DNA of 64,000 nt from a virus. Position 1 is the stretch's first letter. Each line of letters starts with the position of its first letter. The notes under the pieces are model-generated. The model did no database searches, was not told the origin of the DNA, and saw only the letters and a program-made list of their open reading frames with translations. Below are positions 51,310-59,557 of this stretch, one piece after another. Made by a program: the position numbers and the translations under genes. The stretch spans positions 1-64,000 of IMG/VR virus record IMGVR_UViG_3300033143_002694; one strand, written 5' to 3'.

Positions 51310-52272
51310 ATGACAGAAGGAACTATTGACATTACTACTTCATGGCATGCCTACCCCAAATCACTGGCGGTAGGGCATCGCTACCTAAGAGACATCTTTT
51401 TAGATGAAGTTTCCATAACAGAAAAGATCGACGGTTCGCAATTCTCATTTGGGATCTTTAAAGGTGTTATCAAGTGCAAGTCTAAGAACCAGCATATTAA
51501 TATGGATGCAGGTGTGTCTGATCTTGGTATGTTTCGTAAGGCTGTTGAGACTGTGAGGGAGATAGCAGACATGCTGACTGATGGATATACCTATCGCGCA
51601 GAGTACCTGCAGAAGCCAAAGCATAACGTGCTGGCATATGACAGGGTGCCTGATAGAAATCTTATCATCTTTGACATTGCAAGAGGGCATGAGGACTACT
51701 TGGGTCACAAAGAGATGGAAGCCGAGTCTAGTTATATTGGGTTGGAGTGCGTACCTCTGATATACTGCGGTAAGATTGTGGATGCAGACTCATTCGTCCA
51801 GTTCCTTGAACGTGATTCTATTCTTGGTGGCCAGAAGATAGAGGGAGTTGTTGCTAAGAATTATGATCGTTTCGGGAACGATGGCAAGATACTGATGGCA
51901 AAGTATGTATCTCCGAAGTTCAAAGAGATTCATAACAAGGACTACAAAGAGAAGAATCCTTCAGGTCTGGATATACTAGGTGTCCTTGGAGCGAAGTATC
52001 ACAGTGAAGCACGATTTGCAAAAGCAGTACAGCACTTGAGGGAAGAGGGCCTTCTTATAGATGAGCCAAAAGATATCGGTATCCTGATTGAAGAGGTAAG
52101 GAGAGATATCTTGGAAGAGTGTGGTGCAGACATCATGAACGATTTGTTTAAGTGGGCTTGGAAGCGATTGGGAAAATCTGTGATAGCAGGTTTCCCTGAG
52201 TGGTACAAGAATTTATTACTAGAAAACGCTTTAGAAGAGGAGGATGACTTTGACCAGTTCGACCAAGAATGA
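51310..52272 (+). CDS. T4 Rnl2-like RNA ligase
   Basis: 320 residues. Nucleotidyl-transfer motif I is TEKIDGSQFSFG (KxDGS, lysine about 39), then YRAEYLQKPKHN, LIIFDI, IEGVVAKNY (about 175-184) and MAKYV, the successive motifs of Rnl2-type ATP-dependent RNA ligases that seal nicks in RNA duplexes. The C-terminal half is helical. Overlaps RecT by 29 bases. Together with RtcB and the tRNAs it suggests two routes of RNA repair. Confidence 0.85.
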   Translation: MTEGTIDITTSWHAYPKSLAVGHRYLRDIFLDEVSITEKIDGSQFSFGIFKGVIKCKSKNQHINMDAGVSDLGMFRKAVETVREIADMLTDGYTYRAEYLQKPKHNVLAYDRVPDRNLIIFDIARGHEDYLGHKEMEAESSYIGLECVPLIYCGKIVDADSFVQFLERDSILGGQKIEGVVAKNYDRFGNDGKILMAKYVSPKFKEIHNKDYKEKNPSGLDILGVLGAKYHSEARFAKAVQHLREEGLLIDEPKDIGILIEEVRRDILEECGADIMNDLFKWAWKRLGKSVIAGFPEWYKNLLLENALEEEDDFDQFDQE

Positions 52273-53272
52273 AATAACAAAGAAGCGGGATGTAAAGCAG
52301 TTCCTGATGGAGAAGCAGAACGAGATAGCACAGGCATGTACAAACTCGATTAGCTCTAAGAGGTTGATCAGTGTTGTGCTCAATAGCTTCAAGGGTAATC
52401 CGGATCTAGAGAAGTGTACCTTTGAGTCACTGATTGATTGTGTTAAAAAGTCTGCGTCTCTTGGTCTGGAGCCTGATGGCATTACTGGTCAGGCATACAT
52501 CATTCCTTACGAAGACAAGAAGAAGAGAGTGTTCGAAGCTCAGTTCCAGATCGGCTATAAGGGCTTGATAACACTTGCACGTAGGAGTGGCTTTATTAAG
52601 TCTCTGTCTGCGCAGCCTGTGTATGAGAAGGATTTCTTTGAGTATGAATACGGTCTTGACGAAAAACTTGTTCATCGGCCAGCTACAGGTCCACGTGGTA
52701 AACTTAAATTTGCATATGCTGTCGCTAAGTTTAAGGATGGTGGGCATCACTTTGAGGTAATGACAAAGACTGATATCGACAAGATCAGGAATAGTAGTAT
52801 GGGTGCAAACAGTAAGTACTCTCCATGGACTAAGTGGGAAGAAGAGATGTGGAGAAAGACTGCGACCAAGAAGCTTTGTAAGTTCTTACCATTTGCCGCA
52901 GAATTAGCAAGTGCCGCAGAGCATGATGAATACACTGACATGAATTTGAAGGAAGCTCAGGTTACACCATTGGAGCAGATAACAGATTCAAACAAGAATG
53001 ATCTTCTGGATAAGTTGACAAAGAAGGAAGAGGATTTACCTCCTCTACCGACTCTTGAAAAACCTGCAGAGACATTGGCAGAGAACGATTTCCGGAAAGA
53101 AATATTTGCTTTAATCGAAAAGGTTGACCCGAAGAATGCGTTCGCCCTTGACCAGATGGTACCTGAGTTACTTGCAGGTATGGGATATGTGGATATTGAC
53201 GGTGTGCCTTATACTGACTGCACGATGGTTATCGATCACTGCGAGAAAGAGTTTAAGAAGGTGGTAGGTTGA
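52244..53272 (+). CDS. recT: RecT-family ssDNA-annealing recombinase
   Basis: 342 residues. LEKCTFESLIDCVKKSASLGLEPDGITGQAYIIPYEDKKKRVFEAQFQIGYKGLITLARRSG (about 50-112) is the RecT core, with GYKGL and NSFK, and the MGANSKYSPWTKWEEEMWRKTATKKLCKFLP region follows. It anneals complementary single strands for recombination. The C-terminal 90 residues are acidic and helical (EKVDPKNAFALDQMVPE), which may contact a partner. Encoded right after the YqaJ exonuclease and RNA ligase. Confidence 0.88.
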   Translation: MTLTSSTKNEITKKRDVKQFLMEKQNEIAQACTNSISSKRLISVVLNSFKGNPDLEKCTFESLIDCVKKSASLGLEPDGITGQAYIIPYEDKKKRVFEAQFQIGYKGLITLARRSGFIKSLSAQPVYEKDFFEYEYGLDEKLVHRPATGPRGKLKFAYAVAKFKDGGHHFEVMTKTDIDKIRNSSMGANSKYSPWTKWEEEMWRKTATKKLCKFLPFAAELASAAEHDEYTDMNLKEAQVTPLEQITDSNKNDLLDKLTKKEEDLPPLPTLEKPAETLAENDFRKEIFALIEKVDPKNAFALDQMVPELLAGMGYVDIDGVPYTDCTMVIDHCEKEFKKVVG

Positions 53273-53679
53273 AGATATTGTTTGCTAGGGAATTTGATAT
53301 AATACCACATGCTCAGGAACGTCCAAGGGTAAGAGTGATATCGAAGAAAGATGGTAGCAAGCCATTCGCTACTGTCTATGATCCTATTCGTTCTAAGGCG
53401 TTCAAACAAAATATTATTAATATGTTGACATTGAACCCACCTTCTGATATTCTTGACGAACCTATGATATTATCTTGTAAGATATATATCGTGAAGCCGA
53501 AAACGGTCAAGAGGGAATACCCGGAAGTGAAGCCTGACTTGAGTAATTATATCAAGGGTATTGAAGATGCAATGAACAAGATTGTCTATACAGATGATAG
53601 TAAGATAATAGGTTATACAGAGTGCATGAAATTATACAGGAGACATCCCGGTATTTCTGTTACTTTGTATAGCGTGTAG
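53269..53679 (+). CDS. RusA-family Holliday junction resolvase
   Basis: 136 residues from TTG 53269, overlapping the RecT stop. VKPDLSNYIKGIEDAMNKIVYTDDSKIIGYTECM (about 86-119) is the RusA core with KPDLSN and the acidic DD pair. RusA nicks four-way junctions produced during recombination and packaging. Completes the exonuclease-annealer-resolvase set. Confidence 0.85.
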   Translation: MKILFAREFDIIPHAQERPRVRVISKKDGSKPFATVYDPIRSKAFKQNIINMLTLNPPSDILDEPMILSCKIYIVKPKTVKREYPEVKPDLSNYIKGIEDAMNKIVYTDDSKIIGYTECMKLYRRHPGISVTLYSV

Positions 53680-53737
53680 TGTGTTGAGGTAAGAGAGGGT
53701 GTGAGTGAATACCATCCGTCTTCCTCTTCATATACGG

Positions 53738-53848
53738 TAGGGAAGGTGGTGTTAGAGGGTTTTCAAATATAGAGTGAAGATAGGACTTACTTGCTTGTCT
53801 TTGCCTGTTTTGTTTTTTTACCTCGTCAAAGGCGCACCATCTTCCCTA
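53738..53848 (+). terminator. Long-loop terminator-like hairpin after the recombination operon
   Basis: TAGGGAAGGTGGTG (53738-53751) pairs with CACCATCTTCCCTA (53835-53848) over 14 bases with one G-T, spanning an 83-base loop that contains TTTGTTTTTTTAC. TTTTTATATT follows. It may be a terminator or a leader structure for the following gene. Confidence 0.5.
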
Positions 53849-53886
53849 TTTTTATATTCTTAAACAAGGTAACTAAAGGAGATGTC

Positions 53887-54180
53887 ATGACAGAACAGAA
53901 TGCAGTTTACGTATCTAAACACGCACAAGAGAAGTACAGAAAATTCACAAACTTCACAGGCCCTTGGAACAAAACACTCACCAAATTAATCTACATGCTG
54001 GATGACGCAAAACCATTCGAACCAGATCCTGAGTACAAAGTCAAATCACTTATCAGGCATCAATTCCGTCCTACCGAATACTTCTTAGCTCAAGGTTATG
54101 TCATGGTGGTAGTCAATGGGAATCTTGCTACTCTATTCAAGCACAAAGAGGGTGACAAGCAGATGTGGAGGGCATATTGA
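53887..54180 (+). CDS. Hypothetical RelE-like fold protein
   Basis: 97 residues from ATG 53887 with AAGGAG upstream. VYVSKHAQEKYRKFTNFTGPWNKTLTKLIYMLDDAKPF then a beta sheet with FLAQGYVMVVVNGNLATLFKH. The order resembles compact RelE/MqsR-like beta-alpha proteins, but no active-site residues can be fixed. Unassigned. Confidence 0.55.
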   Translation: MTEQNAVYVSKHAQEKYRKFTNFTGPWNKTLTKLIYMLDDAKPFEPDPEYKVKSLIRHQFRPTEYFLAQGYVMVVVNGNLATLFKHKEGDKQMWRAY

Positions 54181-54181
54181 T

Positions 54182-54481
54182 ATGGGATGTTCACCGTTTA
54201 AGTCTTGCTCAACAAACTATACAGCACCCGCACCTAATCCATCTCCATCACGGTGGACAATGATAACTAAAGTGCAGTTAGATAATGCTTATGTATTAAA
54301 AGTAAGATATCACGATTGTAATAATTTTGAAGGAGTAAAGATAATGGTATATAAAGGTCAGTATAAACCAAGAGCTGTTCTTGACCCACATTTCGAAGAT
54401 ACCACTTGTTCTCCGATTGCAAGGTTTAAGCCAACGGATGAAGGCTGGAGACTTGCCGTTGATTTATGCGGGAGGTATTAA
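54182..54481 (+). CDS. Hypothetical cysteine-containing protein (99 aa)
   Basis: ATG 54182, one base after the previous stop codon. N-terminal MGCSPFKSCSTN, Pro/Thr-rich segment, then beta strands (VQLDNAYVLKVRYHDCNNFEGVKIMVYKG). Start GC could be lipidation-like but no signal peptide exists. Unassigned. Confidence 0.5.
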   Translation: MGCSPFKSCSTNYTAPAPNPSPSRWTMITKVQLDNAYVLKVRYHDCNNFEGVKIMVYKGQYKPRAVLDPHFEDTTCSPIARFKPTDEGWRLAVDLCGRY

Positions 54482-54636
54482 TGGAGTTCCTAAAAAAGTT
54501 TAGCCGTACCTATCCAGAGGGAGCAGAGCCAATGAAAATTATCAAGGGCTGTGGGAATCCTCCTAATATTAAGATCGTAGAATACTCTATGGTTAAGAGG
54601 GTGGGAGACCTTGTGATATACAGGAGATCAAATTGA
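54481..54636 (+). CDS. Small basic protein (51 aa)
   Basis: ATG overlaps the previous TAA (TAATG); stop TGA overlaps the next TTG. MEFLKKFSRTYPEGAEPMKIIKG, then VEYSMVKRVGDLVIYRRSN. Overlap on both sides supports translation. Function unknown. Confidence 0.5.
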   Translation: MEFLKKFSRTYPEGAEPMKIIKGCGNPPNIKIVEYSMVKRVGDLVIYRRSN

Positions 54637-54863
54637 CCAAACCAGAGTGGCACAAGACATACCGTGATCTCTTGGTTTCAATGGCCGGGATGAATAAGCA
54701 ACAAGCATTTGATTATAACAACCAGAACATGCATCTTGTTGACTACGGATATTCTCCGGAATGGTATGTAAGGGAAGAGATGGCATGTCTAGATAATTAT
54801 TCTATTTTTAAAGTATGTCATATGTTTGGAGGGAAGGTTACCAGTGTTATACGACAAAGTTAA
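54633..54863 (+). CDS. Hypothetical protein (76 aa)
   Basis: TTG 54633 behind CAGGAGA. MTKPEWHKTYRDLLVSMAGMNKQQAFDYNNQNMHLVDYGYSPEWYVREEMAC reads like a small helical protein rich in aromatic residues. No family recognised. Confidence 0.55.
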   Translation: MTKPEWHKTYRDLLVSMAGMNKQQAFDYNNQNMHLVDYGYSPEWYVREEMACLDNYSIFKVCHMFGGKVTSVIRQS

Positions 54864-55023
54864 ATTCTCAGACTTATTTGCCAATGAACGACAGGCAGTG
54901 GTTTGTTTCCTCAGCCTTGAAAAACGATTTATGGCACTATACAAAGATTATTCCTTAGAAATTAACTCTAAAGATTCTTCCTTAGACACCAACTCTAACA
55001 AAAAAATACAGGAGGAGCGATGA
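54844..55023 (+). CDS. Hypothetical small protein (59 aa)
   Basis: GTG 54844 follows GGAGGGAAGG; an upstream in-frame TTG gives 65 aa. KVKFSDLFANERQAVVCFLSLEKRF then a Ser/Asp/Asn-rich tail. Overlaps both neighbours. Function unknown. Confidence 0.45.
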   Translation: MLYDKVKFSDLFANERQAVVCFLSLEKRFMALYKDYSLEINSKDSSLDTNSNKKIQEER

Positions 55024-55658
55024 GAACGCATGAAGTGATACCAAGGGAGCCTAGATACTGCACTGAATGTGGTAATCAGCTAAGGGTGCATTATAACAAG
55101 AATGAAACTGTATGCGGTCAGCCTAAAGTAACCAAGACGCAATCTCGATGCCAGTTAGATAGATCAGTTAGACTGAAAACTAATAATCAGGCAAAGAATA
55201 CTGAGGGCCGACAGTGTAAGATATGTGGCGATGTGATGATCTATAAGGCGAACGCCAATCAGGAGATATGCAACAGGCCAAAGGATATCCGGTATTTATT
55301 TGTCGACCACAGGACGTTGTGTCAAGTAAAAAACCAAAGAAAGGTGGAGTTTGACTGGAAGAGAGGCCGCAAAGACAATCCGGTAGAGAAAACCGAGGAA
55401 GAGTTAATTGAAGAGGCCATTGACCTTACATGGTATCCCGCACTGAAAGAGCCTACAAGCGATGGTATAATGCGTAGGTGCTTAGGTGTGCTTTCCGCTG
55501 ACGATGCCCTTGGAGAGCATTACTTCAAGTCTGATGGTGATCATAATCGTATATGTCCGAAGTGTAAGGAAGCCAGAGAGAAGAACAGGGAATTCGATAA
55601 CATTAGAAATGATGGACATAGTACTCGAATAACAAATAAAGTCGTATACAAGGAATAG
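55020..55658 (+). CDS. Multi-zinc-finger-like protein (212 aa)
   Basis: AGGAGG precedes ATG 55020. Cysteine pairs recur in ribbons: YCTECGNQL, VCGQPKVTKTQSRC, QCKICGDVM, ICNRPKD...LCQ and ICPKCKEAREK. The arrangement suggests several zinc ribbons for nucleic acid binding. Between them lies an acidic segment (EKTEEELIEEAIDLTWYPA). Possibly a replication or transcription accessory, just before the helicase-loader-like and primase-helicase genes. Confidence 0.6.
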   Translation: MRTHEVIPREPRYCTECGNQLRVHYNKNETVCGQPKVTKTQSRCQLDRSVRLKTNNQAKNTEGRQCKICGDVMIYKANANQEICNRPKDIRYLFVDHRTLCQVKNQRKVEFDWKRGRKDNPVEKTEEELIEEAIDLTWYPALKEPTSDGIMRRCLGVLSADDALGEHYFKSDGDHNRICPKCKEAREKNREFDNIRNDGHSTRITNKVVYKE

Positions 55659-55665
55659 GAGACTA

Positions 55666-56349
55666 ATGGAATACTTGCACGTAATTAATATTGACAAGCA
55701 TAATAATGGGTACAGAGACAGAACTACCAAGTGGATAAAGTTCAATCTTAGCTGTTATAATGACCATGGTTGGACCCGCCTATGTGAGATAGACCAGATG
55801 AGATTTATCAATTTTATCAGACTACAAATCACAACAAAAAAGGCAGTTCCTCTGGATAATGAGTACTTAAAAACTCAGGGATTTGAGCTTAAAACCAGAT
55901 GCTTAACATCCACGATCAGACAACTAGCAGAGTCGAAGCTCATCGAGATCAGGTCAGAAGCAGAACAACAGCAGAACAACAGCAGGATAGAAGCAGAACA
56001 TGAGCAGAAAACAAAATGTCAACCAGAGCAAGGACTTACGACAAAATCTGTTACTAAGATAAGAGTAGATAAGAGTAGAGTAGATAAGAAGAAGACTGTG
56101 CGTAAAAAGATTGAGCCTATGATACCTCCAACTTACCTAGATGTTAGCTCATATATTAAAGAGAAAGGTTATCAGGTAAATGCACGTACTTTCTTTGATA
56201 AGTATGAGAATGAAAATCCTCCTTGGTCGAACAATAAAGGTAAACCGATGACAAGCTGGAAATCGACACTGGTTACATGGAATGGTAATGCTCAGAGTAA
56301 TATTCAGAATAATCCACGACTTGGCACTGTGAACGGTGCTGTATTTTAG
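55666..56349 (+). CDS. Replication initiator/helicase-loader-like protein
   Basis: 227 residues. The N-terminal half (TTKWIKFNLSCYNDHGWTRLCEIDQMRFINFIRLQITTKKAVP) resembles phage winged-helix replication proteins. After a Gln/Glu/Lys linker with repeats of KIRVDKSRVDK (nucleotides about 56058-56092), the C-terminal DnaD/DnaT-like tail occurs: YQVNARTFFDKYENENPPWSNNKGKPMTSWKSTLVTWNGN. Such proteins load the replicative helicase, which is encoded next. Confidence 0.65.
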   Translation: MEYLHVINIDKHNNGYRDRTTKWIKFNLSCYNDHGWTRLCEIDQMRFINFIRLQITTKKAVPLDNEYLKTQGFELKTRCLTSTIRQLAESKLIEIRSEAEQQQNNSRIEAEHEQKTKCQPEQGLTTKSVTKIRVDKSRVDKKKTVRKKIEPMIPPTYLDVSSYIKEKGYQVNARTFFDKYENENPPWSNNKGKPMTSWKSTLVTWNGNAQSNIQNNPRLGTVNGAVF

Positions 56350-56361
56350 AAAGGAGCTAAG

Positions 56362-58020
56362 ATGACCCAGAGATTAGAATTGTGTCCAAAATGTAGCCAC
56401 TTAAGATCAAGGAAGAACCAGAACACCAAATGTCTATCGATTAACACCGAGACGGGAGCCTACAAGTGTCACCACCCTCACTGCGATCACCAAGGGTACA
56501 TTGACAACGATGGTAAGCTTCCATACGTCGCACCAAGGATTAAGCCGACAGTTATACTGCCAGAAGGTGACATGCCTGAATGGGCTAAGATACTCTTCAA
56601 GGCAAGGGGCATCGGTATGGAAGTACTGAAGAGGAATAAGGTCACTGCGAATAACAGAGAGATAATATTCCCATTCTTCCGGGAAGGCAAGATCGTAAAT
56701 GCCAAATACAGATCACGTGACAAGAAGTTCAGACAGGAAGCAGGTGCTGATAAAATATTCTATGGCTTGGATGATATCGAACACATGAGGGAAGTGATTG
56801 TTGTCGAAGGAGAATTTGACAAGCTTGCACTTGAAGAGGCATCATACAAAAACGTTATATCGGTACCGGACGGAGCTCCTGATGTGAAGTCTAAGAATTA
56901 TGCATCTAAATTCAGCTACATTGAGAATTGTCTGGAAGAACTGAAGCACGTTGAGAAGTTTATCATCGCAGTTGATGAAGATCCCGCAGGTAAACTACTT
57001 GAACAGGAACTGGTAAGAAGGCTTGGGCCTGAGAAATGCTTCATCGCAACATGGCCAGAGGGCTGCAAAGATGCTAACGATGCACTGAAGAAGGACTTAT
57101 ATGAATGTGTGAGCGCAATTGATGGTGCAAAACCAGTGCCAGTATCCGGGATATTCACCATAGATGATGTGAGAGAATTACTTAACGATCTGTATCACAA
57201 CGATGGACGTGAAGGTGGAACTTTGACAGGATGGTCAAACCTCAATGAGTTGTATAGTGTTCGTCCGGGCGAGGTTACGGTAGTCACAGGTATTCCATCT
57301 CATGGTAAATCTGAGTTTATCGATGCCTTGATGGTGAATATTGCAATGGAGAAGGAATGGAGATTTGCTATGTTCTCTCCGGAGAATCATCCGATTGAAT
57401 TACATTGCAGTAAATTAGCTCAGAAATTCATCGGTAAGCCATTCAGCAAGAGTTATACGGACTACATGAATGAGAAGGAATTTGAATCAGCCAAGGACTT
57501 TGTTGAAGAACGCTTTATATTCCTTGCACCTGAAGATAATGAGCTCTCAATTGACAGCATACTTGCCAAGGCCAAGATTTGTGTCACACGTCAGGGTATC
57601 AGTGGCTTAAGTATTGATCCATGGAATGAAGTTGACCACACACGTCCTGCAGGAATGACCGAGACTGACTATATTTCAATAGCACTGGCTAAGATCCGTA
57701 GATTTGCAAGGACTTACAAGGTTCACGTATGGGTTATTGCACATCCGACTAAGATGATGAAGGACAAAGACGGTAAGTATATGTGCCCAACCCCTTATGA
57801 CATCGCAGGTTCTGCCAATTTCCGTAACAAAGCAGATAATTGTATCGCAGTGTATCGTAACTTAGCTGATGACGCAAAGGCAGTAGAAATACATATCCAG
57901 AAGGTCAGATTCAGAGAGATAGGCAAAGTTGGACGGGCAGACCTATATTACCAGATTAATTCCGGAAGATACACTACCGACGCTCCTATCGTCTACACAG
58001 AGACTAAATACATGGGGTAG
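56362..58020 (+). CDS. Primase-helicase (T7 gp4-like)
   Basis: 552 residues. Zinc site near the start (LCPKCSH, KCLS, KCHHPHCDH). TOPRIM domain: VIVVEGEFDKLALEEA (about 145-160) and IAVDEDPAGK (about 206-215). DnaB/RecA-like helicase part with Walker A VTGIPSHGKSEF (about 308-319), a Walker B-like LSIDPWNEV (about 414) and AHPTKM. Zn-TOPRIM-helicase order matches T7 gene 4 primase-helicase, which unwinds DNA and primes lagging-strand synthesis. No DNA polymerase is seen in this window. Confidence 0.88.
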   Translation: MTQRLELCPKCSHLRSRKNQNTKCLSINTETGAYKCHHPHCDHQGYIDNDGKLPYVAPRIKPTVILPEGDMPEWAKILFKARGIGMEVLKRNKVTANNREIIFPFFREGKIVNAKYRSRDKKFRQEAGADKIFYGLDDIEHMREVIVVEGEFDKLALEEASYKNVISVPDGAPDVKSKNYASKFSYIENCLEELKHVEKFIIAVDEDPAGKLLEQELVRRLGPEKCFIATWPEGCKDANDALKKDLYECVSAIDGAKPVPVSGIFTIDDVRELLNDLYHNDGREGGTLTGWSNLNELYSVRPGEVTVVTGIPSHGKSEFIDALMVNIAMEKEWRFAMFSPENHPIELHCSKLAQKFIGKPFSKSYTDYMNEKEFESAKDFVEERFIFLAPEDNELSIDSILAKAKICVTRQGISGLSIDPWNEVDHTRPAGMTETDYISIALAKIRRFARTYKVHVWVIAHPTKMMKDKDGKYMCPTPYDIAGSANFRNKADNCIAVYRNLADDAKAVEIHIQKVRFREIGKVGRADLYYQINSGRYTTDAPIVYTETKYMG

Positions 58021-58044
58021 AGTAGGCTTTATTTAACCGTGGGC

Positions 58045-58086
58045 GTGTCTAAGGTGCCAAAGTGGTGTCTAGACATGTCCTTGGCA
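58045..58086 (+). promoter_or_regulatory. Concentric palindrome, candidate operator
   Basis: TGTCTAGACA (58066-58075) is a perfect ten-base palindrome. TGCCAA (58055-58060) and TTGGCA (58081-58086) flank it symmetrically around the same centre. A further half-site GTGTCTAAGG lies at 58045-58054. The motif from GGTGTCTAGACAT to CCTTG recurs, with two changes, on the other strand near 63829-63848. Confidence 0.6.
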
Positions 58087-58102
58087 TTTGGAGGGCTTAG
58101 AA

Positions 58103-58294
58103 ATGACACAACTGGCGTTTGATTTTTCTCCTGCTAAAGATAAGAGGGTGGATCTGGATGAGGGGCCACTTGGTATTAAGTGGAGAGATGGAAACATGTT
58201 CATGTTTGAGTGTAAGCTTTGTGGTAAAATAACAAGCAGTGGTATAAGTGAGACTTCTCATGAAGAAGGATGTGGACATCCATATGCTAAATAA
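58103..58294 (+). CDS. Small zinc-ribbon-like protein (63 aa)
   Basis: ATG 58103 with GGAGGG seven bases upstream; an in-frame upstream start lies in the palindrome. A CKLCG...EEGCGH pattern suggests zinc binding in the second half. The first half has QLAFDFSPAKDKRVDL. First gene after the candidate operator. Confidence 0.55.
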   Translation: MTQLAFDFSPAKDKRVDLDEGPLGIKWRDGNMFMFECKLCGKITSSGISETSHEEGCGHPYAK

Positions 58295-58315
58295 TTTTTT
58301 CAAGGGAGACATGAT

Positions 58316-58576
58316 GTGAACATATACGAAGAGGCATTAGTTGTTTGGGGAGTAAAGAGTCAGATAGCCAAGGCAAGTGAAGAATTAGGTGAGTTATTGG
58401 TTGCAATGCACCACTGGAATGAGGGCAAATGCCTTAGTGTGGATCTAGCTGAGGAAGTGGCAGACGTTGAGATCATGTGTAATCAACTAAGAAAGCTGGT
58501 AGGAGATGAATTAGTGACCGGCCTTAAAATAAAGAAGTTGCGAGAGCTTAGGAAGAGAGTGGACGGTTGGCAATAA
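58316..58576 (+). CDS. MazG-like nucleotide pyrophosphohydrolase
   Basis: 86 residues from GTG 58316. The MazG-type acidic helices are visible: SQIAKASEELGELLVAMHHW (EELGEL, about 21-26) and DLAEEVADVEIMCNQL (EEVAD, about 45-49). These bind magnesium and hydrolyse NTPs to NMP and pyrophosphate. Phage members can lower alarmone or damaged nucleotide levels. Single-domain length is right. Confidence 0.75.
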   Translation: MNIYEEALVVWGVKSQIAKASEELGELLVAMHHWNEGKCLSVDLAEEVADVEIMCNQLRKLVGDELVTGLKIKKLRELRKRVDGWQ

Positions 58577-59028
58577 GGAAAATACAAGTAGTGATAGACA
58601 GCAGTGGCAATCCGGTTGAATGTTTCACTATTGGATTAGCTGCAGACTACCTTGGCATGAAGAAGGATGAGCTAAAGCTTCAGCTATTTAAGCAAAGAAG
58701 AATACCGTACTACAAAGTTACCGGGAAGTCAGGAAGCAGGTTAATACGCATAACCAAGAAGGATCTGGACGACTTTGTTCTTGACAAGGGTATCTATGAC
58801 GGGATAGCGGATCGTATTAGACAGGCACGTGCAGAACATGTTCAGGTTGTCAAGGGTATATCTCAGGTAGGGCTCGCAAGGGAACTTGGAATGTCTGCGG
58901 TGCGTATGAATTACATTGAGCGAAAGAAGGAAAGGGTATCGATTAAAACATTGGAAAGGATCGGTAAGATACTCGGTAAAGACTTGGAATGGTTTCTGGA
59001 CACTGATCAGGACAAAGTGTCTACATAA
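58567..59028 (+). CDS. Regulator with excisionase-type and XRE-type HTH
   Basis: 153 residues from TTG 58567 (alternative GTG 58591 has a better-placed AAGGA). Residues 20-62 (CFTIGLAADYLGMKKDELKLQLFKQRRIPYYKVTGKSGSRLIRITKKDLDDFV) look like a MerR/excisionase HTH. Residues 80-146 look like a Cro/CI-type HTH (GISQVGLARELGMSAVRMNYIERKKERVSIKTLERIGKILGK). A two-HTH fusion could read a complex operator such as the concentric palindrome upstream. Convergent with the leftward genes. Confidence 0.75.
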   Translation: MAIRKIQVVIDSSGNPVECFTIGLAADYLGMKKDELKLQLFKQRRIPYYKVTGKSGSRLIRITKKDLDDFVLDKGIYDGIADRIRQARAEHVQVVKGISQVGLARELGMSAVRMNYIERKKERVSIKTLERIGKILGKDLEWFLDTDQDKVST

Positions 59029-59079
59029 AAAAACCCTCTCTCCTGCCAATCACTCTGTGGAGGTTGACGGAAGAGAGGG
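59027..59079 (-). terminator. Terminator of the leftward gene block
   Basis: Read on the minus strand, CCCTCTCT pairs with AGAGAGGG (59072-59079 with 59034-59041), loop about 30, then seven T (A-run 59027-59033 on the plus strand). It overlaps the end of the regulator gene. Confidence 0.75.
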
Positions 59080-59095
59080 CGTAACACAGCATCTG

Positions 59096-59524
59096 TTACA
59101 GTGCGTTTACTGCTTTGAGTGCTGCTTTCTGATGCTCGGTCTTGTATCCTGACTGGCCATAACTGCCTTTCTGCCTGTCTCTCAACTCACCAATCTTGGA
59201 TTTGTTCCAGTTATGAGTTCTTGAGTAATAACCCACGATACGAGTCACGCCTTGACAGACAATAGCACCTCTGTCTCCATTGATAACATCGATAAACCCT
59301 TGAGCACCACGGCAATCTTTAACCACTGCGAAAATCTCAGATAAGTCTACAGCACTTTCGTGACCCTCAATATCATTGGCAATTTTGTTGTTTGCAACTA
59401 CCAAGATATCCTTACCGTCCACGTCAGTACCCTCCCACACAATGTCAAGATTGCTTGTTCTTTCAACGGCACTTACAAATAGCTCTAAGCTCTGCTCGAT
59501 GCCTTCCCTGATTACGTCTGCCAT
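59096..59524 (-). CDS. Stand-alone domain resembling the C-terminus of class III ribonucleotide reductase
   Basis: 142 residues. The last third reads IVCQGVTRIVGYYSRTHNWNKSKIGELRDRQKGSYG, which matches the glycyl-radical end of anaerobic reductase NrdD (R-x-x-G-Y ... W/F-N-x-x-K ... E-L-x-x-R). The N-terminal part (DIVWEGTDVDGKDILVVANNKIANDIEGHESAVD) is not NrdD-like. A separate glycyl-radical piece recalls YfiD/GrcA, which replaces a damaged pyruvate formate-lyase end. No full NrdD is in the window. Inference only; a different family is possible. Confidence 0.45.
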   Translation of the reverse strand: MADVIREGIEQSLELFVSAVERTSNLDIVWEGTDVDGKDILVVANNKIANDIEGHESAVDLSEIFAVVKDCRGAQGFIDVINGDRGAIVCQGVTRIVGYYSRTHNWNKSKIGELRDRQKGSYGQSGYKTEHQKAALKAVNAL

Positions 59525-59557
59525 AGTGACTCCATTCTATTATCTCTTCTGGTTGAA

